A stretch of 64,000 bases of DNA from Furfurilactobacillus milii (lineage in GTDB: Bacteria > Bacillota > Bacilli > Lactobacillales > Lactobacillaceae), in contig NZ_JAIWJF010000004.1 of assembly GCF_021654115.1 (NCBI RefSeq), forward strand, positions 62,001 to 126,000. Direction: 5' to 3'. The notes under the pieces were generated by a model that saw only the letters and a program-made list of their open reading frames with translations, was not told the DNA's origin and did not search any database. Numbering within the stretch: position 1 is the stretch's first letter; the number at the start of each line of letters is the position of its first letter. Shown here piece by piece: positions 16,671 through 25,070 of this stretch. A program made the position numbers and the translations under genes.

Positions 16671-16840
16671 GGAGCCAAAACTGAGCGGAAGCCGTGAGGG
16701 TGCTGTTAATGAGACGGTTTGAGTCGAATTTACTGCACAGGACTGTCGTGAAGACGTGCCCCCTCGGCTTCACGGCGAGGTGAGAAACCCGCACTTCAGG
16801 GGTTCGAACCGGTCCCACGGCTAGAGTTCAGTTTTGGCAT
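16671..16840 (+). repeat. Structured intergenic repeat, subfamily B, copy 4
   Basis: The arms CCAAAACTGA and TCAGTTTTGG are exact complements but differ completely from the arms of copies 2, 6, 7 and 9. Junctions CGTG, GGAC, CGGCGAGGTGA and CGAACCGGTCCCACGG are kept. Hairpin 2 is GTCGTGAAG/CTTCACGGC. It fills the gap between the Nudix pair and the phosphoketolase terminator. Confidence 0.75.
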
Positions 16841-16878
16841 CCGAAGACGTCATTCATCCACTATTCTGCTATTGAAAA

Positions 16879-16924
16879 CAAAAATAGGGCCCACACAATC
16901 CAAACGGACTGTGTGAACCCTATT
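16879..16924 (-). terminator. Phosphoketolase terminator
   Basis: On the minus strand TAGGGTTCACACAGTCC folds with GGATTGTGTGGGCCCTA, followed by TTTTTGTTTT, 30 bp after the xfp stop. Confidence 0.88.
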
Positions 16925-16954
16925 AATTTTCAGAGAAGAGATTAAGCAGCGAGA

Positions 16955-19339
16955 CTACTTAATGTCTTTCCATTGCCATGCATTAACTTCTGGTAAATCA
17001 GTACCTTCATCACGGATGTACTGGTTGTGTTTAGCAACCATGTCGTCCATGTGTTGACTGAATTCGCCGGCCTTTTCAGCAAAGCTAGTTGCGGTGATGG
17101 CATCCTTAGCCAAGTGGAAGCGGTCCAATTCGTTCAAGACACGCATGTCAAATGGTGTAGTGATGTCCCCGTTTTCACGGTAGCCGTGGAAGTGGATGTT
17201 GTGGTTATGACGGTCGTAAACCAAACCACGCAATGTGTTTTCAAAGCCATGGAAAGCAAAGATAACAGGCTTGTCAGTCGTGAAGTAACTGTCGAATTCT
17301 TCGTCAGTCAAACCACGGTCATCTTGGTCGTCACCCTTCTTACGTAACTTCAATAGGTCAACAACGTTGATGAAGCGAATCTTCAAGTCAGGGAAGCTGT
17401 CATGCAATAAGGTAATTGCAGCTAAACTTTCCATCGTTGGTTCAGTACCGGCTGCTGCAAAGACAACATCTGGTTCTGCACCTTCATCGTTAGAAGCCCA
17501 AGGAATGATTCCCAAACCGTTGTTAACAAGTTCCGTAGCTTCGTCAATGGAGAACCATTGAGTCCGTGGGTGCTTGGAAGCAACGATCAAGTTGATAACT
17601 TCGCGACTTTGCAAAGCTTTGTTCATAACAGCTAATAATGAGTTAGCGTCAGCTGGCAAGTATTCGTTAACCAGTTCGTGACCCTTTTCAGCCATATGAC
17701 CAATCATACCAGGATCTTGGTGAGTGTAACCATTGTGGTCTTGTTGGAACACAGTGGAAGTGTTGATAATGTTCAATGATGGGTAGTCATGACGCCAGTT
17801 TTGTTCTTGCGCCTTACGTAACCACTTGTAGTGTTGAGTCAACATTGAGTCAATAACACGTGTGAATGATTCGTATGAAGCGAAGAAACCGTGACGACCA
17901 GTCAGAACGTAACCTTCAAGCCAACCTTCAGCTTGGTGTTCTGACAATTGTGAGTCAATAACTTGACCAGAATGTGCGACGTTTTCATCGTTTGGTTCGT
18001 GAATGTCTTCCATCCATTGACGCTTGGAAGCATCCCATAGACCCCACAAACGGTTTGATTGAGTTTCATCAGGACCAGTGATCCGGAAGCTCGTTGGGTT
18101 TTCCTTCATGATGTCACCAGCAAAGTGTGACATAACTTCCATGTCCATCCGTTGCTTGGAGTTATCCTTCAAGTCACTTTCAGGAACGGCAAACTTACGA
18201 ACATCGTCCATCTTCAATGGTTCTGGGTGAATCCCACCGTTAGTGATAGGGTTCATAGCCATCCGCTTGTCACCCTTAGGTTCAACTTCTGACAATACTT
18301 CTTTAGGAGTACCATCTTCGTTGAATAATTCTTCAGGCTTGTATGACTTCATCCAGTCAACCAACATGTCTTTGTGTTCCATGTGGTTTGCGTCCACCGG
18401 AATTGGAACCTGGTGAGCACGGAATGAGTTTTCAATTGGGTCGCCGTTCAAGTCCTTCTTAGGACCAGTCCAGCCTTTAGGTGCACGAAGCACGATCAAT
18501 GGCCATACAGGTAATGAATCATCGTTGTTGTCACGGGCATTCTTTTGAATGGCCTTGATTTCTTCGATAGATGCATCGATGGCTTTAGCCATGTCTTGAT
18601 GAGCCTTCTTGTGGTCTGAACCATCAGTTTCAACGAAACGAGGGTTCCAGCCCATACCTTGATAGTACTTAGTCAAGTCAGCATCGCTCATCCGTGAAAG
18701 GATGGTTGGGTTAGAAATCTTAAACCCGTTAACTTGAATAATTGGTAATACAGCACCGTCGTGGATTGGGTTGATGAACTTGCTTGAGAACCATGAAGCA
18801 GCCAATGGGCCAGTTTCTGATTCCCCGTCACCAATTTCAACAGCAGCAATAACGTCAGGGTTATCTAAGATAGCACCAACACCGTGTGAAAGAGAGTAAC
18901 CAAGTTCCCCACCTTCGTGGATAGAACCTGGTGTTTCAGGAGCAGCATGTGAAGCAACCCCACCTGGGAATGAGAATTGCTTGAACAAGCGTTGCATACC
19001 TTGTTCGTCACGTGTGATTCGTGGGTAACGTTCAGTGTATGAGCCGTCAAGGTAAGCGTTTGAAACCATAACTTGACCACCGTGACCTGAACCTTCGATA
19101 TAGAACATGTTCAAGTCATACTTCAAGATGGCACGGTTTAAATGTGCGTAAATGAAGTTTTGTGGAACGATTGTGCCCCAGTGACCGATTGGCTTAACCT
19201 TAACGTCTTCTGCCGTCAAGTCGCCCTTCAATAATGGGTTGTCCTTTAAGAACAACTGACCAACTGAAAGGTAGTTAGCCGCACGCCAGTAAGCGTCAAC
19301 TTTGTCTAAGTATTCTTGTGAGTCGTAATCAACTGCCAT
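16955..19339 (-). CDS. xfp: Xylulose-5-phosphate/fructose-6-phosphate phosphoketolase
   Basis: The 794-residue length is standard. The thiamine diphosphate site is seen as GDGESETG at 170-177, after [15 protein letters not shown] at 141-155; [10 protein letters not shown] lies at 79-88. It cleaves xylulose 5-phosphate (and in some enzymes fructose 6-phosphate) with phosphate to give acetyl phosphate, the key step of heterolactic fermentation. GAAGGAG precedes the ATG. It has its own promoter with a GntR-type operator just upstream and its own terminator; the adjacent GntR gene carries matching operators and is the likely regulator. Confidence 0.97.
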   Translation of the reverse strand: MAVDYDSQEYLDKVDAYWRAANYLSVGQLFLKDNPLLKGDLTAEDVKVKPIGHWGTIVPQNFIYAHLNRAILKYDLNMFYIEGSGHGGQVMVSNAYLDGSYTERYPRITRDEQGMQRLFKQFSFPGGVASHAAPETPGSIHEGGELGYSLSHGVGAILDNPDVIAAVEIGDGESETGPLAASWFSSKFINPIHDGAVLPIIQVNGFKISNPTILSRMSDADLTKYYQGMGWNPRFVETDGSDHKKAHQDMAKAIDASIEEIKAIQKNARDNNDDSLPVWPLIVLRAPKGWTGPKKDLNGDPIENSFRAHQVPIPVDANHMEHKDMLVDWMKSYKPEELFNEDGTPKEVLSEVEPKGDKRMAMNPITNGGIHPEPLKMDDVRKFAVPESDLKDNSKQRMDMEVMSHFAGDIMKENPTSFRITGPDETQSNRLWGLWDASKRQWMEDIHEPNDENVAHSGQVIDSQLSEHQAEGWLEGYVLTGRHGFFASYESFTRVIDSMLTQHYKWLRKAQEQNWRHDYPSLNIINTSTVFQQDHNGYTHQDPGMIGHMAEKGHELVNEYLPADANSLLAVMNKALQSREVINLIVASKHPRTQWFSIDEATELVNNGLGIIPWASNDEGAEPDVVFAAAGTEPTMESLAAITLLHDSFPDLKIRFINVVDLLKLRKKGDDQDDRGLTDEEFDSYFTTDKPVIFAFHGFENTLRGLVYDRHNHNIHFHGYRENGDITTPFDMRVLNELDRFHLAKDAITATSFAEKAGEFSQHMDDMVAKHNQYIRDEGTDLPEVNAWQWKDIK

Positions 19340-19429
19340 GAATATTTACACTCCTTCGAGATAATTTTTAATAACACGAAATTTGCTGTGAAATCCACCG
19401 ACTTTTTTACCGGTCAATTTACAGTTACT

Positions 19430-19457
19430 ATAATAGACGCTTTTAAATAAAAGTCAA
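19430..19457 (-). promoter_or_regulatory. xfp promoter
   Basis: On the minus strand TTGACT (19452-19457) and TATTAT (19430-19435) are 16 bp apart. The leader to the ATG is about 85 nt. Confidence 0.7.
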
Positions 19458-19467
19458 CCTTTTAGAA

Positions 19468-19485
19468 AATTGGTACGACCCAATT
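19468..19485. promoter_or_regulatory. GntR-type operator upstream of xfp
   Basis: AATTGGTACGACCCAATT has exact 6-base arms around a 6-base spacer and ends 10 bp upstream of the xfp -35 box. Close relatives occur at 20450-20464 and 20474-20487, next to the GntR gene. A site upstream of -35 could act in activation or in repression by looping. Confidence 0.65.
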
Positions 19486-19610
19486 ACCGAGATCGAATGT
19501 TTCCATTGGTTAGTTCACCTTTATTTCCATAGCAAAAGCGCGCCCTTATCGGGATTAGTCCTTTGCTAATCCGACCCAATGCTACCAAATAAAGCCTTAA
19601 AATGAACCTA

Positions 19611-19644
19611 AAAAACACTGAGAAGTTGATATTCTTAGTGTTTT
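19611..19644 (-). terminator. Terminator of the GntR gene
   Basis: On the minus strand AACACTAAGAAT and ACTTCTCAGTGTT form an imperfect hairpin followed by six T residues, just after the regulator stop. Confidence 0.75.
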
Positions 19645-19663
19645 CTAATATGTTCTATTCAGT

Positions 19664-20392
19664 TTAGTCCGCATCCAGATCCACGAAGTTATTGTACTTC
19701 ATGTATTTGTAATGAATCCGCATGTTTGACACTTCAAACGGCGTCCCATCATCCAGGAAAAAAATTCCACTCATCACACCAACTGGCTCAGTTGGTTTTA
19801 ATGACAGCAACTCCTGATCCTTATCATCGGATGGTTCAGCACCTACAGTCATAAACGACTTAGTCACTGACACATGTTTAATATCTTCCAGATAATTAAA
19901 GATCGAGCCAGACACAACGGTCGTCGACAACTCGGGCATGATCTTAATTGGAATAAACCCAGTTTCAATCATTATCGGCTGTTGATCAAGTAACCGCAGG
20001 CGTTTAATCTGATACACAAAATCATCTGCATTCAGGAATAAATCCTGTTGCAACTCTGGCGTCGCCGGAATAACTTGAAAGTCGAGCAACTTAATCCCTG
20101 GCTTCTTGCCATCGACGCGCATTGAGTCCGTCACCCCAAGATTACGCCCTTCGTAACTAAAAACCGCCTGATTTTTAATGTACAATGGGTTCACAAACGT
20201 GCCGGATCCGCGCTTTTTGAAAATAATTCCCTGTTGCGCTAAAACGTTAAGTGCCCGTTTGACAGATGATCGGCTCACCTCATAAGATTCGCTTAGGCTC
20301 CGCTCGTCAGGCAGCCGTTTATCTGGAAACTGATTATCATTAATGCGACGTTTTAAGTCCTGCATTACATTTTTATAAACTAAGTCCGCCAT
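19664..20392 (-). CDS. GntR-family regulator with UTRA domain
   Basis: The 242-residue protein has an N-terminal winged helix (LPDERSLSESYEVSRSSVKRAL, read in two pieces around the turn, with the wing FKKRGSGTFV) and a C-terminal UTRA ligand domain ending in SNMRIHYKY. HutC/GntR members sense sugar phosphates or related ligands. It is transcribed toward xfp but has its own terminator. Two ATTGGT-type operators lie over its promoter region and one upstream of xfp, so it probably controls both itself and phosphoketolase. The ligand is unknown. Confidence 0.9.
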   Translation of the reverse strand: MADLVYKNVMQDLKRRINDNQFPDKRLPDERSLSESYEVSRSSVKRALNVLAQQGIIFKKRGSGTFVNPLYIKNQAVFSYEGRNLGVTDSMRVDGKKPGIKLLDFQVIPATPELQQDLFLNADDFVYQIKRLRLLDQQPIMIETGFIPIKIMPELSTTVVSGSIFNYLEDIKHVSVTKSFMTVGAEPSDDKDQELLSLKPTEPVGVMSGIFFLDDGTPFEVSNMRIHYKYMKYNNFVDLDAD

Positions 20393-20449
20393 CTCGACGC
20401 AAAGTTCCTTTCTCTTGTATACTGATTATTAAGAGTATACCAGAAAAAT

Positions 20450-20464
20450 ATTGGTCCGGCCAAT
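20450..20464. promoter_or_regulatory. GntR-type operator, site 2
   Basis: ATTGGTCCGGCCAAT has exact 5-base arms. On the minus strand it overlaps a possible -35 (TTGGCC) placed 18 bp from TATACT, so binding would block GntR transcription. It matches the xfp operator in both arms. Confidence 0.6.
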
Positions 20465-20473
20465 TGTGTTTTA

Positions 20474-20487
20474 GGTTCGTACCAATT
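20474..20487. promoter_or_regulatory. GntR-type operator, site 3
   Basis: GGTTCGTACCAATT agrees at 13 of 14 positions with the reverse complement of the xfp operator (GGGTCGTACCAATT). It lies 26 bp before the YbaK-like gene, so the regulator may also affect that gene. Confidence 0.55.
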
Positions 20488-20512
20488 TTTAAATCTCTCG
20501 GAGGTTCATTGA

Positions 20513-21010
20513 ATGGCTAAGAAAAAAAGAATTCAGAAAACACTTGTTGAAAAAATCCTTGATAAAGCAAAGATTCCTTACCAGCAAATTGAGTTTGCAA
20601 CCCATCAGGCTGGTGACGTTGCTCAACTCGATGTTGATCATGACGATTACGATGAGCACAACATTTATAAAACCCTGGTTCTCACCGGAAATGTCACGGG
20701 TCCGCTGGTCGGCGTGGTGCCACTAGATACGCACCTCAGCTACAAAAAGTTAGCGGCCGCGTCTGGTAATAAAAAAGTTGGTATGGTGCCGCTCAAAGAC
20801 CTGCTGAAAACGACTGGCTACGAACACGGTGCCAATACGCCAATCGGCATTTGGGAAAAATACCAGTACCCCATTTATTTTGACAACGTGGCACAACAAC
20901 AGGGCGACATTGTCGTATCATCTGGCAAAATCGGCCGTTCCGTTAAAGTGGATGCCACAGCTGTTGCTGAACTTGTCCATGGTACGTTTACAGATTTAGA
21001 GGAAGAATAG
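20513..21010 (+). CDS. YbaK/EbsC-type aminoacyl-tRNA deacylase
   Basis: The 165-residue protein has the YbaK/ProX fold: KTLVLTGN (the conserved Lys-Thr), LVGVVPLDTHLSYKKLA and the late GDIVVSSGKIGRSVKV. Members hydrolyse mischarged tRNA, usually Cys-tRNA(Pro), in the cytoplasm. A TCGGAGG site precedes the ATG. It is divergent from the GntR gene, which shares its control region, and 10 bp ahead of the membrane protein gene, so the two probably form an operon. Confidence 0.88.
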   Translation: MAKKKRIQKTLVEKILDKAKIPYQQIEFATHQAGDVAQLDVDHDDYDEHNIYKTLVLTGNVTGPLVGVVPLDTHLSYKKLAAASGNKKVGMVPLKDLLKTTGYEHGANTPIGIWEKYQYPIYFDNVAQQQGDIVVSSGKIGRSVKVDATAVAELVHGTFTDLEEE

Positions 21011-21020
21011 GAATAACTTC

Positions 21021-21815
21021 ATGTCATTTAGTACGTTAGGTCAGCAGATTTTGATCAGTCTGCTGACCGTCTTCTTTTACGGATTAGCTTTACCGCTACT
21101 ATTCAGTTGGGCGCTAACCATCATCAATCGAAATACCAAACAACGACTCGCAACTTACTACGGTATGAACGCGCAAGTTTACCTAGGTTTTCTTGGTATT
21201 ATTGTTCATGAATCCAGTCACTTACTCATGGCCTTGTTGTTTGGTCACAAAATTACTGGTCTCCGTTTGATTAAATTTGCGCACCCTGAAAACCAGGGCA
21301 GTGATCCGGAGGCGCTAACATTAGGGTATGTCAATCACCGCTGGAATAGTGGCAACAGTTATCAAACAATGGGTAACTTTTTTATTGGCTTTGCGCCAAT
21401 TATCGGCGTCAGTGCAGTCATTTTCGGTATCACCGCCTGGTTATGGCCAACAATGTTTCATAACTGGGTAACGTTTGCAGTGCATCCATCCCTTAGTAAT
21501 CTGTTTCAACCGGCAACTTCTGACGGTAACTTATTGGTCAACACAGTTCGTTGGATCATTTGGGCAATATTAGTGACTAACCTCAGTGTTGGTGGATTCG
21601 ACCTAAGTAGTGCCGATCTGCGCAATTCCGGTGCCGGTGTCTCATCATACATTGTTCTGCTCGGCCTAATCGGCTTAAGTGCTGGCGTTTTGACAAGTTC
21701 ATTTACGGCGTGGTCTCGTGCACACTTAGTGCCGGTCTTCTTTGCACTTAGTCTGGTCGTTGTGCTTTCTGCAGTCGTAAATGTAGTCACCCGTTGGTTA
21801 ACCAAAGATAAATAA
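21021..21815 (+). CDS. Polytopic membrane protein with HESSH motif (possible intramembrane metalloprotease)
   Basis: The 264-residue protein has about six hydrophobic segments. In the second, at about residue 62, is IVHESSHLLMALLFGH, an HExxH motif inside a membrane helix as in M50 site-2 proteases. A later helix region has VGGFDLSSADL, whose Asp might be the third ligand, though the canonical LDG motif is not evident. It follows the YbaK-like gene by 10 bp and ends at a shared bidirectional terminator. Protease activity is an inference; the substrate is unknown. Confidence 0.6.
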   Translation: MSFSTLGQQILISLLTVFFYGLALPLLFSWALTIINRNTKQRLATYYGMNAQVYLGFLGIIVHESSHLLMALLFGHKITGLRLIKFAHPENQGSDPEALTLGYVNHRWNSGNSYQTMGNFFIGFAPIIGVSAVIFGITAWLWPTMFHNWVTFAVHPSLSNLFQPATSDGNLLVNTVRWIIWAILVTNLSVGGFDLSSADLRNSGAGVSSYIVLLGLIGLSAGVLTSSFTAWSRAHLVPVFFALSLVVVLSAVVNVVTRWLTKDK

Positions 21816-21838
21816 AATGATTCTTCTATCAAAACAAG

Positions 21839-21878
21839 AAACACGCTGATTTCCATCCTCTGGAGATCAGCGTGTTTT
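21839..21878. terminator. Bidirectional terminator
   Basis: AACACGCTGAT and ATCAGCGTGTT are exact arms, flanked by A and T runs, between the convergent membrane protein gene and the HD-domain gene. Confidence 0.85.
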
Positions 21879-21907
21879 AAGTCTCTGTTCATTTATAGTC
21901 CAAAAGG

Positions 21908-22579
21908 TTAGGCTTCACCATTCCACTCTTGTTTGAATTCATGTAGAAAATCAAGCATCACGCGTTGGCGTTGTTCTGCCATCTTTCGTGCAGTAACGGT
22001 ATTCATCTGGTCTTTAATAAGCAACAACTTTTCATAGAAGTGATTAATCGTGGTACCATCCGCTTTGCGGTACTCTGCCTTGGTCATATCGTGACGAGGT
22101 TCAATCTCCGGATCATACAGCACCCGGTCATGATGGCCACCATAGGTTAATGTCCGAGCGATACCAATCGCACCAATGGCATCCATGCGATCAGCATCCT
22201 GAACAATTTGACCAGCCGGACTCAGCGCCTGATGCTGCCCAAGATTTTTGCTGAATGACATGTGATCAATAATTGCAAAAATAGCCGTGATGTTGTCCTC
22301 ATTCACATCCCAGTTTGAAAGTTGTTCTTTCAACGCCGCGTGGGCGGCCTCAGGATCTTCAACAAGCTTATCGTCAATAACATCATGCAAATAAGCTGCT
22401 GCTAAAACAACGAAACGTTGACCTGTCTGTTCGATTAATTCAATTCGATCTGCTAACTTTGCGACCCGCTCCAAATGGAAAAAATCATGTCCCGAACGAT
22501 CGCTACCAAGTTGCTGACGTGCGTAAGACTCAATTTTATCCAATTGCGTTTGCTCTGCTGGGGTCAGTCCTTCTGCCAT
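21908..22579 (-). CDS. HD-domain phosphohydrolase (YedJ-like)
   Basis: The 223-residue protein carries the HD metal site: HDFFHLERV at about 31-39, LAAAYLHDVIDDK at about 62-74, and later DADRMDAIGAIG, the order seen in YedJ/YpgQ-type phosphohydrolases that act on nucleotides or similar phosphate compounds. No extra domain is visible. It starts 8 bp after the LytTR regulator stop on the same strand with only a weak ribosome site, so it is probably translated from the regulator mRNA. Confidence 0.85.
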   Translation of the reverse strand: MAEGLTPAEQTQLDKIESYARQQLGSDRSGHDFFHLERVAKLADRIELIEQTGQRFVVLAAAYLHDVIDDKLVEDPEAAHAALKEQLSNWDVNEDNITAIFAIIDHMSFSKNLGQHQALSPAGQIVQDADRMDAIGAIGIARTLTYGGHHDRVLYDPEIEPRHDMTKAEYRKADGTTINHFYEKLLLIKDQMNTVTARKMAEQRQRVMLDFLHEFKQEWNGEA

Positions 22580-22587
22580 GCTGTCGC

Positions 22588-23334
22588 CTACTTTTCGCGA
22601 ATAAAATCGCGTAATTTTTTGATGGTGCCACGCGAGAAATTCAACTCGTCGCCGTTACTCATCGTAACATGTCCCAACGTAAAGTTGACGGTCTGAATAT
22701 GTTCTGTATTCAGAATATAACTTTGAAACCCATTAAAAAAATTGTCTGCCGTCAGATGACTGGCTAATTCATGAATACTCCCATTCACTTCGTAGCGGTT
22801 ATTTGTCGTAACTACCGTAACTTTTTTCAACCGACGCACCTTTTCAATGTATAACAGATCATCTTGACGCAACCGAATTAGAAAACCGCCGTTTTTGATT
22901 TCTAAATAAGCCGGCTGATTCGGATGGACCTGATTTAGGTGATCCTGAATCGTCACTAAAATTTGGCGAAGCTGAGGCGTAAACTTCTCAGCGTCAAACA
23001 TAAATTCCTTGGAAAGAAATCCTGTTGGCATGGTCATCGACGTGATTGTTTCAAACGCACGATCCTCACGAATAGAGACATAGACAATATAGCCTAAGGG
23101 ATCGACTTCGCGAATTCGTCGAGCTAGTTCAATACCGTCAACCGCAGCATTAAGCTGAATGTCTAGAAAATAAATATTTGGTCCGGGATGGTCAGGCAAG
23201 GTAGCCAAAACTTTTTCAGGCCGCCCTTCACTTTCAATCGGAATGTCCATATTTAATTCTTTAAGTTCGTTTTCAAGGCAAGTTGTCAACCACAGTCGTT
23301 CTTTTAAATCATCTTCACAAACATAAAGAATCAT
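22588..23334 (-). CDS. LytTR-family response regulator (AgrA/ComE-like), no adjacent kinase
   Basis: The 248-residue protein has a receiver domain (CEDD at 6-9, phospho-acceptor in YFLDIQL at Asp58) and a C-terminal LytTR DNA-binding domain (DLLYIEKVRRLKKVTV and FFNGFQSYILN). Such regulators control bacteriocin, competence or virulence genes with a membrane histidine kinase. No kinase gene lies in the window. AGAAGGAGAG precedes the ATG. Upstream are 800 bp without a credible gene, then an ABC exporter on the other strand, which is a candidate target. Confidence 0.9.
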   Translation of the reverse strand: MILYVCEDDLKERLWLTTCLENELKELNMDIPIESEGRPEKVLATLPDHPGPNIYFLDIQLNAAVDGIELARRIREVDPLGYIVYVSIREDRAFETITSMTMPTGFLSKEFMFDAEKFTPQLRQILVTIQDHLNQVHPNQPAYLEIKNGGFLIRLRQDDLLYIEKVRRLKKVTVVTTNNRYEVNGSIHELASHLTADNFFNGFQSYILNTEHIQTVNFTLGHVTMSNGDELNFSRGTIKKLRDFIREK

Positions 23335-24026
23335 GACGATCTCTCCTTCTTTTTACCCGGTATGCATCAAAAAATCACATCATGCATTTTGCTAGGTTTT
23401 ATGACTTGTATATTGTCAGGCACGCCGTCTCCCAAATGTGTTGTCTTATCGCCAGTCTATTGCGCTTTCATAGCTTAAAACGTTTATCACGTTAAATAAT
23501 GAGGGCATTAAGACTAACACAGCCAAACTTTTGTTTCCCACATCAATCATTGATGCCGTTAACAGCATGCTGTTGCTGATTATTCAATCAAGTTCATATC
23601 ATGCGGCCATTTTAATGCCTTTCAAAAGAAAAAACGTCGCCGCCGAGCCGGCACTCGAAAACAGTTCTAGAAGACTATTCCCGCACGGTCGTGACAACGC
23701 AAATAAACTCAATTTAATTGTCATCCAGCGCATATGTAGAGATAATATGTCCACATTTACACTGTAATACATGGCGTCAATTCACAAACAACATTAAAAG
23801 CCATTCGTTTCTCACTCAATCATGCTAAATGGCTGTCCTGCAATAGATTGTAATGCACCATCTCATTCAAATGCGCATGACAAACCCATTTTAATCAATT
23901 TTAGTCCCAAATTATCAAAGCCTTGACGGAAGTTCGTCAATTTAATTAACACATTTTGAAATAATGTCATTCTTTTAATGGTTTAGTGAATAAAGCGACC
24001 ATTTAACCGCTTCAAAAATTTTAAAA
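23335..24026. other. Noncoding stretch between LytTR regulator and ABC exporter
   Basis: About 700 bp hold no convincing gene on either strand. The only frame above 60 codons (23531-23767, TTG start) lacks a ribosome site and looks random. I found no clear LytTR direct repeats. The length and lack of coding are unusual for this window and could mark a decayed kinase or peptide gene, but I see no recognisable remnant. Confidence 0.5.
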
Positions 24027-24059
24027 TTGACACTCATAGAGTAGCACTCTACACTGTCA
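24027..24059 (+). promoter_or_regulatory. ABC exporter promoter with embedded operator
   Basis: TTGACA (24027-24032) and TACACT (24050-24055) have ideal 17-bp spacing. The spacer and both boxes form an interrupted palindrome: TAGAGT-AGC-ACTCTA at the centre and TGACA/TGTCA outside. This is typical of a TetR-type operator for drug exporters, but no tetR gene is adjacent. Confidence 0.7.
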
Positions 24060-24134
24060 TCGACAGGACATTTGGCCTGCAAAATGATAGTCCTTTCAAT
24101 CGCTATTTTATTTGCCTGAAGGGGGCGCTGAACT

Positions 24135-25070
24135 ATGCAATTATCCCCAGTAATTCATGTATCACATCTTCAAAAAAGATTTGGAAAATTTCAAGCACTT
24201 CACGACGTCACGTTTGATGTTCAGCCTGGCGAAGTCTTTGGTTTTATCGGTCCCAACGGCGCCGGAAAATCAACGACGATTCGCACGCTATTAGGTTTGT
24301 TACGTGCATCTGGCGGTACGGCAACTATTTTTGGCAAAGATGTTTTTCACGATGCGGTCAGCATTCACAAGAATATTGCCTACGTTCCTGGTGATGTGTA
24401 CCTTTGGCCCAACCTCACCGGTGGCGAAATTATCGATTTGTTTCTCCGACTCAGTCAACAACGACATTCCAAACGTACGGATGAGCTAATTAAAGCGTTT
24501 GGCTTAGATACTAGTAAAAAAGCCCGGACTTACTCAAAAGGAAACCGGCAGAAAGTCGCTCTAATTGCGGCATTGTCACAATCAGCGGATTTATACATTT
24601 TTGACGAACCAACCTCTGGGCTCGATCCGCTAAATGAGCAAGTCTTTCAGGATGAAGTTAAGGCATTAAAGGCCGCTGGCAAGGCAATTCTTTTATCGAG
24701 CCACATTCTGTCCGAAGTTGAACAAATGTGTGACCGAATCGGCATCATCCGCGAGGGTCAAATCATTGAAACCGGCACCCTCACAGAAATGCAGCACTTG
24801 ACCCGCACGCAAATCTCAGTAACTACAAAATCGCCATTAACTGATTTGACCGATCAACCTGGCGTTCATCAGCTCAAGCAGACCGGGAAAACAGCAGCGA
24901 CATTTGCAGTCGATTCGGAAGCCATGACTACAGTCACCCGATACTTGGCGGAACATCAAATTTTAACATTGAAGAGTACGCCACCAACCCTAGAAGACCT
25001 ATTCTTGCGATATTACAGCCAGCAGCCTGATCAAACGAACTCCAAGACTGGAGATGGTTCTGATGCCTAG
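24135..25070 (+). CDS. ABC transporter ATP-binding protein (drug/polyketide exporter type)
   Basis: The 311-residue protein has Walker A GPNGAGKST at 39-47, the signature segment YSKGNRQK at 133-140 (the usual SGG replaced by SKG, common in this exporter group), Walker B LYIFDEP at 153-159 and a C-terminal extension that ends in PPTLEDLFLRYY. GAAGGGGGCG precedes the ATG. It overlaps the permease gene by 8 bp. Together they resemble tetronasin/daunorubicin-type exporters; the exported compound is unknown. Confidence 0.92.
   Translation: MQLSPVIHVSHLQKRFGKFQALHDVTFDVQPGEVFGFIGPNGAGKSTTIRTLLGLLRASGGTATIFGKDVFHDAVSIHKNIAYVPGDVYLWPNLTGGEIIDLFLRLSQQRHSKRTDELIKAFGLDTSKKARTYSKGNRQKVALIAALSQSADLYIFDEPTSGLDPLNEQVFQDEVKALKAAGKAILLSSHILSEVEQMCDRIGIIREGQIIETGTLTEMQHLTRTQISVTTKSPLTDLTDQPGVHQLKQTGKTAATFAVDSEAMTTVTRYLAEHQILTLKSTPPTLEDLFLRYYSQQPDQTNSKTGDGSDA

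Noticed and set aside
23531-23767. 78-codon frame between the LytTR regulator and the ABC exporter
   Set aside because: It needs a TTG start without a ribosome site and shows no membrane, signal or peptide-pheromone features.
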